Assembly: GCF_036647415.1 (NCBI RefSeq)
Contig: NZ_JAVXKG010000003.1
Location: 1 to 64,000 of the forward strand
Length of the DNA stretch: 64,000 bases
Reading direction: 5' to 3'
Source: Empedobacter sp036647415
GTDB taxonomy: Bacteria; Bacteroidota; Bacteroidia; Flavobacteriales; Weeksellaceae
Below, piece by piece: positions 1-7,945 of the stretch (position 1 is the first letter of the stretch; the number at the start of each line of letters is the position of its first letter). The notes beneath the pieces were generated by a model that did not search any database, was not told the DNA's origin, and was given only the letters and a program-made list of their open reading frames with translations. Both the position numbers and the translations under genes were made by a program.

Positions 1-407
1 AACATTCCACCTGCAATTCGACCTTTTAAAAAATCGCCATCTTTTGCAATATCAGGACCATAATCTAACAATAATCTAACTTCTGGACCAGACATAAGTC
101 CTGGTTCATAGATTTCTGCAATTGTTTTTTTAGAGAATTCGATGTCTTTATCTACTGATAATACTACTTCAAAATAAATTGGTTTCGCATTCTCTATAAT
201 TTTTATTTCTTTTACTTGTCCAACCCTCAATCCGTTTATAGAAACAGGTTTTGATGGCGCAAGTCCATTCACATTTTCGAATTTCACCGTAAATAAACGT
301 CCTGATGAAAAAATATTTTGTCCTTTTAAGAAATTGAATAACATGAAAAAACCAATTAATGTTATAATGGTTATGATTCCTATTTTTAATTCTTTAGATA
401 ATTTCAC
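1..407 (-). CDS. MCE/MlaD family protein (3' end cut by window edge)
   Basis: Partial gene; about 135 N-terminal residues are visible. One N-terminal membrane helix (about residues 7-24, IGIITIITLIGFFMLF) is followed by an MCE domain with the usual pattern of a short strand, 'NVNGL.PSKPVSINGLRVGQV' and a later 'GPEV.LLLDYG'. MlaD-type proteins bind phospholipid or other lipids in the periplasm and feed an ABC transporter in the inner membrane. I chose the GTG at 405-407 because it directly precedes KLSKELKIGI and no ATG precedes the helix. It follows the amidase gene by 58 bp on the same strand, an arrangement I associate with Bacteroidota. Family assignment is secure; the substrate is not known. 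Confidence 0.85.
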   Translation of the reverse strand, partial: MKLSKELKIGIITIITLIGFFMLFNFLKGQNIFSSGRLFTVKFENVNGLAPSKPVSINGLRVGQVKEIKIIENAKPIYFEVVLSVDKDIEFSKKTIAEIYEPGLMSGPEVRLLLDYGPDIAKDGDFLKGRIAGGM

Positions 408-423
408 TTGTAATGATTTTGTG

Positions 424-431
424 CAAAAATA
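424..431 (-). promoter_or_regulatory. Candidate -7 box for the MCE gene
   Basis: TATTTTTG on the minus strand fits the Bacteroidota TAnnTTTG element and lies 17 bp before the GTG start. No -33 TTG at the usual spacing was seen, so support is weak. Confidence 0.3.
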
Positions 432-465
432 AAACTTAATTTGTAAAGAAACATTTTATATTACA

Positions 466-1770
466 TTATAATGGATCTTCACCATTAAATGTAACAATAA
501 AGGCGTTTCTAAAACCTTTGTCTTGTACTTCTTTCAATGTTTTTTGCGCAGTTTCTATTGTTTTATCTGCACCAAAATAGTATTTCTGTAAACTACCTTC
601 TTTTACACGTAGTACGTTTGTAAGTCCGTTAAATTTATCGTCACGATCTTTGTACTTTTTGTTTGAAGTCATAAACTGTACACGGTAATTTTTACCTCCT
701 TCTAATTTTTTATTTGTTTCGAATTCTACAATTTTAGCACCCGAAAAACCTTTTCTTTTAACTGTGTTTAGTAAATCATCTGCGCGCGATTGTAAATCAG
801 TTTCACCATAATAATAGACATAATTTTCACCTTCTTGTATGACATCCAAATCTGTTAAACCACGTAATTGTGGTGATGTTGCAGAAAATTTTATTTTAGA
901 CTCCATTACTTTTACTTTAAGTTTTTTCCCTTCTACTGGTTTTTCAACTTTTGGAGCAGGTTTTGGAGCAGGCTCATCTTCGATTCCACTTCTACGGTCA
1001 AATTCTTTTTTAAATTGTTTGAAAGACTCATACAAAGTTTCTGCCGTTTTTTGTTTTCCTTCTTCCGAAGCCAAAAAAGTTCCTTCATCATAATTCGAGA
1101 CAAAACCTAATTCAACCAAGACAGATGGCGATGCATTTCCTCTTAATACGTGAAAATTTGCTTGTTTAACACCTCTACTTTTTCTAAGATCTTTGTTTAC
1201 AAAATTCTTTTCTACCAAATCCGCAAAACGGATAGATTGTTCTTTATATGCCGCGTTCATAATCTCGAAAGCAATAACAGCTTCTGGATCATTTGGATCA
1301 AATTTTTCATACTTTTCTTGATCCTTTTCTAAAAAAACCACGGAGTTTTCTCGTCTTGACACTTCATCAGTCTCATTTGATTTTTTTAAACCCATTACAA
1401 ATGTTTCAGTTCCTGTCGCACTGCTATTTGTTGCAGAATTACAGTGAACTGAGACAAATAGATTCGCATGATTATCATTCGAAATACGTGTTCTTTCCCA
1501 TAATTCTAAGAAAACATCTGTCTTACGTGTCCAAACAACTTTAACATCTTTGTGATTTTTTTCAATTAAATTTCCAAAACGAAGTGCTACATCTAGTGCT
1601 ATATTCTTTTCTAAATCAGCTACTCCCCTTGCTCCTACATCCTTTCCTCCATGCCCCGCATCGATCACTATAACAAAATTTTGTTTTTTTTGTGCAAATG
1701 AAATTGTAGAAAATACCAACATCATTGCAAAAAATAAATACTTTTGTATGTTAATCATTTTTAAACTCAT
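466..1770 (-). CDS. N-acetylmuramoyl-L-alanine amidase, zinc type (Amidase_3)
   Basis: 434 residues. Cleaves the amide bond between MurNAc and the stem peptide of peptidoglycan in the periplasm. A signal peptide (1-26, ending SFAQ) is followed by an Amidase_3 domain (about 30-255): VIDAGHGGKD carries zinc ligand H40, ADLEKN a probable ligand E54, SVHCNS ligand H109, and VLVELGF the catalytic E220. After a proline/lysine linker (about 265-285) come two related C-terminal repeats (about 290-350 and 365-432), each with a 'Y.YG..' or 'YYFG.' strand followed by a helix and a 'GF..A.IV' strand, resembling SPOR-like units that may bind denuded glycan. Divergent from lptD with only 27 bp between them. 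Function is firm; the SPOR reading is inference. Confidence 0.92.
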   Translation of the reverse strand: MSLKMINIQKYLFFAMMLVFSTISFAQKKQNFVIVIDAGHGGKDVGARGVADLEKNIALDVALRFGNLIEKNHKDVKVVWTRKTDVFLELWERTRISNDNHANLFVSVHCNSATNSSATGTETFVMGLKKSNETDEVSRRENSVVFLEKDQEKYEKFDPNDPEAVIAFEIMNAAYKEQSIRFADLVEKNFVNKDLRKSRGVKQANFHVLRGNASPSVLVELGFVSNYDEGTFLASEEGKQKTAETLYESFKQFKKEFDRRSGIEDEPAPKPAPKVEKPVEGKKLKVKVMESKIKFSATSPQLRGLTDLDVIQEGENYVYYYGETDLQSRADDLLNTVKRKGFSGAKIVEFETNKKLEGGKNYRVQFMTSNKKYKDRDDKFNGLTNVLRVKEGSLQKYYFGADKTIETAQKTLKEVQDKGFRNAFIVTFNGEDPL

Positions 1771-1792
1771 ACTATAGGTTTGTTTTTTTGAT

Positions 1793-1800
1793 TAATTTTG
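1793..1800 (+). promoter_or_regulatory. TAATTTTG, possible -7 box overlapping the first lptD start
   Basis: TAATTTTG matches TAnnTTTG but contains the TTG at 1798 that would be the longest start of lptD. No clear -33 TTG was found at 17-23 bp. If it is a promoter, translation must begin further down, e.g. TTG 1831. Confidence 0.3.
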
Positions 1801-4437
1801 ACGCAATTTATAAAAAATAAGTTTTTCAATTTGTTTACAAAGGCAATTAAATCGATTTTATTTTTTAGTCCTGTTATGGTTTGCACCATTTCGTTTGGGC
1901 AAATTAAACAAAATAATAACGATAAAGATAACACTAAAGTTGTTTCTGATTCAATAAAATTAGATACAATTATTCCTGTAAAGGAAAAATTAGAGTTTAT
2001 AGTAGAACATAGTTCTGAAGACGAAATTCATAACCGTAAAAAACGCATGACGTATTTGCTTCGCAAAGCGCGTGTGGTTTATGGTGACATGACTATTGAT
2101 GCTGATTACATTGAGCTTAATTGGGATACGGGTGACGTATATGCCGAAGGTAAGCGCGACTCTATTGGTAATATTATTGAAAAAACAAAGTTTATTCAAG
2201 GACAACAAGAAATTCTTCAGGATGCTTTTAAAGTTAATTTCAAAACCAAAGTAGGAATTGCGTATAACATTAGAATGACGCAAGAAGAAGGTATTATTAT
2301 CGCTGATAAAGCAAAGCGAGTTAATGACTCTGTGATGCTCTTGAAACGTGCTGATTTTACAACCGATACTTATTTTAAAGAAGGAAAAGATACACGTCCA
2401 GATTATTTTATGCGTGCAAGCGAAGGTAAAATGATTGATAAAAAGGGAAAGAAAACATTAATTACAGGTCCAATTCAGTTTTGGGTATATGATGTTCCTA
2501 CACCTTTGGCGTTACCTTTTGGTTATATTCCGGCAATGGGAGAAAAACGTGCAGCAGGTATTTTGATGCCTCGTCCGGGAGAACGCTCTAATCTTGGATT
2601 TTTTATAGAAGATTTAGGATTTTATGTTCCGTTCGGAGATAATTTTGACTTAAAACTTTCGGGTGATATTTATACAAAAGGTAGTTGGGCAGCTCGTGCA
2701 GAATCTAGTTATCGTAAACGTTATAAATACAATGGTCAAGTATCTGCCAATGTAGAAAATAGATTAACGGGAATAAAAGGTTTAACAGATGGTGCTAATG
2801 CATTTTCTAAACAAAATATGTTTGGTATAATGTGGTCGCACACACAAGACAGTAAAGCTAATCCGTACTTATTGTTTAACGCAAATGTTAACTTTTCTAG
2901 TTCTAAATATTACCGAGAATCTGTAAGAAATCAGTATATTAACACTGGACAAGTTTTTACAAATAACGTTAGTTCATCTATCAACTTAACAAAAAATTTT
3001 GAAAATGCACCTTTAACTGCTCAGCTGAGTATGTCACATTCTCAAAATTATAACACAGGAATTATAAACATTACTTTTCCTAGACTTGACTTGACAATGT
3101 CTCGTATTTTTCCATTTTCAAAGAAAAACGCACCAAAAGAAGGTTTATTACAAAACCTTGGATTAACATATAAAATGCAAGCAGGTAATGAGGTAAACAC
3201 CAACGACAATGATATTTTCAAAGATAAAATGTGGAAAGAACAGATGCGTATGGGAGCAAAACACAGAATTGACTTAAATACAGGTATTACGCTTGCCAAT
3301 TATTTTCCTATAACTTTATCTTCTGATTATAACGAAGTTTGGGGAGACAATAAATTAGTAAGAAGTTATAATTCTGTTAACAATAAAATCGAAAATACTT
3401 ATCTAAAAGGATTCAATACTTATCGTACATTCAGCTTTAACGCAGCAGTTTCTACAAATATTTACGGAACATTTGTCAACAAAAATAAAGATGCAAATAT
3501 TTTAGGAATTCAACACGTTATTACACCAACTATTGGGTATAATTATTCTCCAAATTTCCAAAATCCAAATTGGAAATATTACAAACCATATATAGATAAA
3601 AATCAAAAAGAAGTTTGGTATAATCAGTATGAAAACATGTTATACGGCTCAGCAATTAATCCTTTATCTAACTCAATAAACTTTGCTATTTCTAATAATT
3701 TAGAGATAAAAGTAAAAGACAGTAGCGATCCAAAAGGTTTCAAAAAAGTGAAAATATTTGAATATTTACGATTAAGTTCTGCTTATAATTTTTCTGCAGA
3801 AGAGTTTAAACTTTCTCCTATTAGTATTAATGGAATGACATCTTTATTTGATCGTAAAGTTAATGTACAATTTTCTACTTTCGTTAATCCATATAAAATA
3901 CAACGTTATATAGATGCATCTGGAAGCGAAGTTTCTGAACAAATAGACAAACTAGATCGACTAAGATTCGAAAACATAACACTTGGAACAGGTTATACTT
4001 TTGATAATAGTACTTTTGGAGGTAAAACATTTGATGCAAAAAATTATAGAAAACGAGGAACAGTACGTGACGAAAATTTCTATTACGACAACGATAATTA
4101 TGCACATTTTGCAATTCCGTGGAGTTTAACAACCAATATTAGTTATACCTATATAAAAGGAATTGAAAGAAAAGGTAAAGGAACTGGTTCTTTAGCTATG
4201 AACGGAAAAATATCGCCAACTCCATACTGGGCAATCACAGCAAATGCAACATACGATTTTATCGATAACGAAATTACCTATGTACGTTTCGGTTTCGAGA
4301 GAGATTTACGAAGCTTTACTTTATCTTTTGGTTGGACACCTATGGGAACATATAAAAGTTATGATTTCTTTATCGGAATCAAAGCTTCAATCTTAAGTGA
4401 TTTAAAATACAACGACAGATCAAGACTTAATTACTAA
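1798..4437 (+). CDS. lptD: LPS-assembly protein LptD-like outer-membrane barrel
   Basis: Up to 879 residues. Together with LptE, LptD inserts lipopolysaccharide into the outer leaflet of the outer membrane. Signal peptide ending TISFGQ near residue 35; an OstA/LptA-like jellyroll (about 70-190, with ARVVYGDMTIDADYIELN and VYAEG); then a conserved 'PTPLALPFGYIPA' region and a long beta-barrel with many alternating aromatic strands to the end. There is no ATG before residue 27: the ORF opens at 1792, so the start is TTG 1798 or TTG 1831, and both leave a workable signal peptide. Followed 12 bp later by ridA. Assignment follows the Bacteroidota 'putative LPS assembly protein LptD' family. Confidence 0.88.
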   Translation: MTQFIKNKFFNLFTKAIKSILFFSPVMVCTISFGQIKQNNNDKDNTKVVSDSIKLDTIIPVKEKLEFIVEHSSEDEIHNRKKRMTYLLRKARVVYGDMTIDADYIELNWDTGDVYAEGKRDSIGNIIEKTKFIQGQQEILQDAFKVNFKTKVGIAYNIRMTQEEGIIIADKAKRVNDSVMLLKRADFTTDTYFKEGKDTRPDYFMRASEGKMIDKKGKKTLITGPIQFWVYDVPTPLALPFGYIPAMGEKRAAGILMPRPGERSNLGFFIEDLGFYVPFGDNFDLKLSGDIYTKGSWAARAESSYRKRYKYNGQVSANVENRLTGIKGLTDGANAFSKQNMFGIMWSHTQDSKANPYLLFNANVNFSSSKYYRESVRNQYINTGQVFTNNVSSSINLTKNFENAPLTAQLSMSHSQNYNTGIINITFPRLDLTMSRIFPFSKKNAPKEGLLQNLGLTYKMQAGNEVNTNDNDIFKDKMWKEQMRMGAKHRIDLNTGITLANYFPITLSSDYNEVWGDNKLVRSYNSVNNKIENTYLKGFNTYRTFSFNAAVSTNIYGTFVNKNKDANILGIQHVITPTIGYNYSPNFQNPNWKYYKPYIDKNQKEVWYNQYENMLYGSAINPLSNSINFAISNNLEIKVKDSSDPKGFKKVKIFEYLRLSSAYNFSAEEFKLSPISINGMTSLFDRKVNVQFSTFVNPYKIQRYIDASGSEVSEQIDKLDRLRFENITLGTGYTFDNSTFGGKTFDAKNYRKRGTVRDENFYYDNDNYAHFAIPWSLTTNISYTYIKGIERKGKGTGSLAMNGKISPTPYWAITANATYDFIDNEITYVRFGFERDLRSFTLSFGWTPMGTYKSYDFFIGIKASILSDLKYNDRSRLNY

Positions 4438-4449
4438 AATATATAAAAA

Positions 4450-4836
4450 ATGAAAAAACAAATCGTACATACAGATAAAGCGCCACAAGCAATTGGACCA
4501 TATTCTCAAGGTGTAAAATACAATGGTTTTCTTTACACATCAGGACAAATCCCATTCAATGTAGAAAAAAATGAATTAGTTACAACTAGTATTCAAGACG
4601 AAGTTCATCAAGTAATGAAAAACGTAATTGCAATATTAGAAGCTGGAGGAACTTCTATTGATAATGTCGTAAAAACAACTATTTTTGTAAAAGATTTAAA
4701 TGATTTTAATGCGTTAAACGAAGTTTATGCTTCATACTTTAACGATGAAAACTATCCTGCACGCGAATGTGTAGAAGTTGCACGTTTACCTCGCGACGTA
4801 AATGTAGAAATATCTGTGATTGCAATTGCAGACTAA
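4450..4836 (+). CDS. ridA: RidA family reactive enamine/imine deaminase
   Basis: 128 residues, full length for the YjgF/YER057c/UK114 family. RidA hydrolyses reactive enamines/imines such as 2-aminoacrylate, released by pyridoxal-phosphate enzymes, in the cytosol. Visible motifs: PYSQGVKYNGFLYTSGQ (17-33), the substrate-carboxylate arginine R105 in YPARECVEV, and E120 in the closing NVEISVIA. Placed 12 bp after lptD and two genes before pdxA, so it sits beside cofactor B6 synthesis, which fits its known target enzymes. The start is the ATG preceding KKQIVHT, typical for the family. Confidence 0.95.
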   Translation: MKKQIVHTDKAPQAIGPYSQGVKYNGFLYTSGQIPFNVEKNELVTTSIQDEVHQVMKNVIAILEAGGTSIDNVVKTTIFVKDLNDFNALNEVYASYFNDENYPARECVEVARLPRDVNVEISVIAIAD

Positions 4837-4845
4837 AACAAAACT

Positions 4846-5322
4846 ATGTTAAAAGACAAAACTGTATTAAGAAATACAATTGCTGTAATTATAGGATTAA
4901 TAATAATCTTTCTAATTATTCAATTTGGACTCTTATACAATGCAAATAGATTAGGATGGGATGATAAAGTTTTCCCAGAATGGAGACACATCATCAAATT
5001 CTTTTCTCATGGAGAAGGAAAAAAACACGAAGTTCAATTTTTCGGATCAATGCTTGCCATCAGTGGTATTGCAGCTCTTATTGGAGGCGTAATCACAGCT
5101 CTTATCGTAAGAAGAGCCAAGCAAGCATATACAATGTTTGTTGGTTTTATTTTACTAATTGTTGCGCTTGGAGACGTTCTAATAACGCCCTATCACCCAA
5201 CTTGGTACGAAATAGCAATTTGCCCTGTTTTATTTTTCTCTTCTTGGATTGGAGGTTTATTTGTAGATTTAATTTACAAGAAATTTTTCAAGAAAACGAA
5301 ACCTTCAAGTCAATCATTTTAA
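4846..5322 (+). CDS. Small four-helix inner-membrane protein, unknown function
   Basis: 158 residues. I do not recognise the family. Four hydrophobic segments are visible: about 9-34 (TIAVIIGLIIIFLIIQFGLL), 65-90 (GSMLAISGIAALIGGVITAL), 97-117 and 124-145, with a polar, charged loop between the first two (DDKVFPEWRHIIKFF) and a lysine-rich C-terminus (KKFFKKTKPSS). Begins 9 bp after ridA and ends 9 bp before pdxA, so it is almost certainly cotranscribed with them. It has no Cys/His metal motif and no catalytic signature. Confidence 0.75.
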   Translation: MLKDKTVLRNTIAVIIGLIIIFLIIQFGLLYNANRLGWDDKVFPEWRHIIKFFSHGEGKKHEVQFFGSMLAISGIAALIGGVITALIVRRAKQAYTMFVGFILLIVALGDVLITPYHPTWYEIAICPVLFFSSWIGGLFVDLIYKKFFKKTKPSSQSF

Positions 5323-5331
5323 ACAAAAATT

Positions 5332-6399
5332 ATGTCTGAAAAAGATAGAAAAATTAGAGTTGCCATCTCAATTGGCGATTATAACGGAATAGGAATAGAA
5401 GTTATTCTAAAAACGTTACAAGAAAAAGAAATCACAGAACTGTTTACACCTGTTATTTTTGGTTCGACAAAATTGTTATCTTTTCAAAAAGATCGCTTAA
5501 AATTTGACAAAATTAATTTTCAAGGAATACAAGATGCTAATCAAATTGTTGATGGAAAAATAAATGTAGTCAACCTTTGGAAAGATCAAATCGATGTACA
5601 TTTTGGTAAAGTAACCAAAGAAGCTGGCGAACATGCCTATCAATCATTAAAAGCTGCTGCGCAATCTGTAACAGATGGCTTTACAGATGTTTTGGTAACT
5701 GCACCAATCAACAAAGACAATATTCAATCAGATGAGTTTCACTTCCCTGGTCATACAGAGTATTTAGGTGAAATTTGGAGTGGAAATCCTTTGATGTTCT
5801 TAGTTTCAGAGAAATTACGTGTTGGTTTGGTTACACAGCATATTCCTGTTCATAAAATTGCAGAAAGTATTTCTCAAGAAACAGTTTACGCTAAAATTCA
5901 ACAGATTTATAAAAGTTTAGTAGAAGATTACGCTATATCAAAACCAAAAATTGCCGTTCTAGGACTCAATCCACATGCAGGTGACAATGGTTTATTAGGA
6001 AGCGAAGAAAAAGAAATTATTCAACCGGTTATTCAACGTTGTATCAATGATGATCAATTGGTTTACGGACCATATTCTGCCGATAGTTTCTTTAATCCAT
6101 CTAATCTAGACGTTTTTGATGCCGTTTTAGCAATGTACCATGACCAAGGTTTAGTGGCATTTAAAACCATCAGTTTTGATGAAGGTGTAAACTATACAGC
6201 AGGATTAAAATTTGTACGCACTTCTCCAGATCATGGCGTAGCCTATGACATCGCCGGAAAAGGGATTGCAAACGAAGAATCTTTTAAAGAAGCCATTTTT
6301 GCAGCAATAGATTTACACAAAAATCGTTTAGAGTATCAAGAGTTAACGAAAAACGTGCTACAATCTACCCCTTTGAAATTAGAAAGAGGAGAAAATTAA
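5332..6399 (+). CDS. pdxA: 4-hydroxythreonine-4-phosphate dehydrogenase
   Basis: 355 residues, usual length. Oxidises 4-phospho-hydroxy-L-threonine with NAD to the aminoacetone-phosphate precursor used with deoxyxylulose 5-phosphate to make pyridoxine phosphate (DXP-dependent vitamin B6 route). Motifs: SIGDYNGIGIEV (N-terminal, equals the family GDPAGIGPE), TAPINK, GHTEYLGE, and the three metal-binding histidines in VTQHIPV, GLNPHAGDNG and YHDQGL. Starts 9 bp after the membrane-protein gene. Identification is firm. Confidence 0.95.
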   Translation: MSEKDRKIRVAISIGDYNGIGIEVILKTLQEKEITELFTPVIFGSTKLLSFQKDRLKFDKINFQGIQDANQIVDGKINVVNLWKDQIDVHFGKVTKEAGEHAYQSLKAAAQSVTDGFTDVLVTAPINKDNIQSDEFHFPGHTEYLGEIWSGNPLMFLVSEKLRVGLVTQHIPVHKIAESISQETVYAKIQQIYKSLVEDYAISKPKIAVLGLNPHAGDNGLLGSEEKEIIQPVIQRCINDDQLVYGPYSADSFFNPSNLDVFDAVLAMYHDQGLVAFKTISFDEGVNYTAGLKFVRTSPDHGVAYDIAGKGIANEESFKEAIFAAIDLHKNRLEYQELTKNVLQSTPLKLERGEN

Positions 6400-6450
6400 A
6401 AAAAAATAAAATATCATTGATAAAGACTATTTATTTCAAATAAAATAAAT

Positions 6451-6458
6451 TATCTTTG
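6451..6458 (+). promoter_or_regulatory. -7 box upstream of yceD/rpmF
   Basis: TATCTTTG followed by C is a perfect TAnnTTTG element, ending 16 bp before the yceD ATG in a gap of 75 bp after pdxA. No -33 TTG is found at consensus spacing, so only the downstream element supports it. Confidence 0.5.
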
Positions 6459-6474
6459 CAGACCTTTTCATGGC

Positions 6475-7059
6475 ATGGACAAGTTAAAAAATTATAATAT
6501 TGTATTTTCAAGCTTGCCTTTAGGTGAGAATGATTTTACGTTTGAATTATCACAATCGTTCTTTGATTTATTTGAAATTGAGCAAGATTTTGAAAATCCT
6601 AAATTAATTATCACAATTAGTTTAGATAAAAAATCGACAATGCTAGAGTTACAAATCAACTTAAATGGGCACATTATTGTACCCTGTGATTTAACTGGAG
6701 AATTGTTTCCGCAAAAAATTTCGAATAATGCAGAATTAATTGTTAAATTTGGCGAAGAGTTTGACGATACGGATAGTGAGATATGGGTTATTCCTAGAGA
6801 AGAATACCAAATCAATGTAGCGCAAGTTCTTTATGAATTAGCGATCCTATCTGTACCAACAAAAAGAATTCATCCCGATGTCTTAAACGGAGAAAGTAGT
6901 TCAGAAATGATTAATTTACTAGATCAATATAGTATTTACGATATAAACGAAAATGCTACAGACAATGAATATGATGATAAAAACGACGAAGGTGAAGATG
7001 ACGACGATAACGAAGACATTGATCCACGTTGGACAAAATTGAAAGATTTAAAACCTTAA
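6475..7059 (+). CDS. yceD: YceD/DUF177 family protein (23S rRNA accumulation)
   Basis: 194 residues. DUF177 proteins are needed for normal 23S rRNA levels and nearly always precede rpmF, as here (55 bp). The N-terminal fold (GENDFTFEL, LQINLNGHIIVPCDLTGE with a single Cys where many homologues have CxxC) is followed by 'LYELAILSVPTKRIH' and a strongly acidic tail with a DDNEDIDPRWTKLKDLK end, typical of the family. I use the ATG at 6475; an ATG five bases earlier is in another frame and stops at once. Confidence 0.9.
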   Translation: MDKLKNYNIVFSSLPLGENDFTFELSQSFFDLFEIEQDFENPKLIITISLDKKSTMLELQINLNGHIIVPCDLTGELFPQKISNNAELIVKFGEEFDDTDSEIWVIPREEYQINVAQVLYELAILSVPTKRIHPDVLNGESSSEMINLLDQYSIYDINENATDNEYDDKNDEGEDDDDNEDIDPRWTKLKDLKP

Positions 7060-7114
7060 TTGGTTTTATTAGTTAATATAACATATAGAAATAAAGAAAA
7101 AAAAGTAGTTAGAT

Positions 7115-7312
7115 ATGGCACATCCTAAGAGAAGACAGTCGTCAACAAGAAGAGATAAACGTAGAACGCACTACAAAATCGAAGCTCCACAAATAGCAAT
7201 CGATAAAACTTCTGGTGAAGCACATTTATACCACAGAGCTCACTGGGCTGACGGAAAATTATACTATAAAGGTAAAGTAGTATTAGAAAAAGTACAAGAA
7301 GTTACTGAATAA
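7115..7312 (+). CDS. rpmF: 50S ribosomal protein L32
   Basis: 65 residues. MAHPKRRQSSTRRDKRRTHY is the classic L32 N-terminus. The internal segment (YKIEAPQIAIDKTSGEAHLY) has no CxxC zinc knuckle, the zinc-independent form common in Bacteroidota. It ends 22 bp before a strong terminator hairpin. Confidence 0.96.
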   Translation: MAHPKRRQSSTRRDKRRTHYKIEAPQIAIDKTSGEAHLYHRAHWADGKLYYKGKVVLEKVQEVTE

Positions 7313-7334
7313 TACAATCTTTGAAAGATTTTGG

Positions 7335-7370
7335 AGCTGTTTCTTAAAAAAGAAGCAGCTTTTTTTATTT
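7335..7370 (+). terminator. Rho-independent terminator after rpmF
   Basis: Arms 7335-7345 and 7350-7360 (11 bp with one G-T pair, four-base A loop) are followed by a long T-rich run. Confidence 0.85.
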
Positions 7371-7379
7371 TTTTTTTAA

Positions 7380-7387
7380 TACCTTTG
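7380..7387 (+). promoter_or_regulatory. Candidate -7 box for accB-accC
   Basis: TACCTTTG fits TAnnTTTG, just after the rpmF terminator and 54 bp before accB. No -33 TTG is visible. Confidence 0.35.
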
Positions 7388-7441
7388 GTCTTCGTTTAAC
7401 AAAAATATAACGAATTAAGGTCAAAATAAAAACCGCATTAT

Positions 7442-7924
7442 ATGGACATTAAAGACATTCAAAATTTAATTAGATTCGTATCAAAAGCAGAAGTTGCTGA
7501 AGTAAGTATCAAGCAAGAAGATATTGAGATTAAAATCAAAACGTTACATAGCGTTCCTGTTCAATCAGCTTCTCAACAATTTTATGTACCGCAAGCTCAA
7601 CAACAATTTAACGCGCCATTACCTCAAGCGCCAGCTGCAGTTACATCTGACTCTACTACGCCAGTTGCTGAAGAAAACAGTAACTTAATTACAATTAAAT
7701 CTCCGATGATTGGTACTTTCTACCGCTCTTCAGGACCAGGTAAAGACTCTTTTGTTAGTGTTGGTGACACTATCGCTCCTGGGAAAGTTTTATGTATTGT
7801 TGAAGCAATGAAATTATTCAACGAAATCGAAGCTGAAATTTCTGGAAAAATTGTTAAAATATTAGTAGACGACGCTAGTCCAGTTGAGTACGATCAACCA
7901 TTATTCTTAGTTGATCCAGCTTAA
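7442..7924 (+). CDS. accB: Acetyl-CoA carboxylase biotin carboxyl carrier protein
   Basis: 160 residues. Carries the biotin that is carboxylated by AccC and then transfers CO2 to acetyl-CoA, the first step of fatty acid synthesis. The N-terminal helical region (1-37) is joined by a Gln/Pro/Ala-rich flexible linker (about 40-78) to the biotinyl domain; K124 in IVEAMKLFNE is the biotinylated lysine and SPMIGTFYRS is the conserved domain start. Followed 21 bp later by accC. No fabH lies between rpmF and accB. Confidence 0.96.
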   Translation: MDIKDIQNLIRFVSKAEVAEVSIKQEDIEIKIKTLHSVPVQSASQQFYVPQAQQQFNAPLPQAPAAVTSDSTTPVAEENSNLITIKSPMIGTFYRSSGPGKDSFVSVGDTIAPGKVLCIVEAMKLFNEIEAEISGKIVKILVDDASPVEYDQPLFLVDPA

Positions 7925-7945
7925 TCTATTTTTAGAATCAAAACT

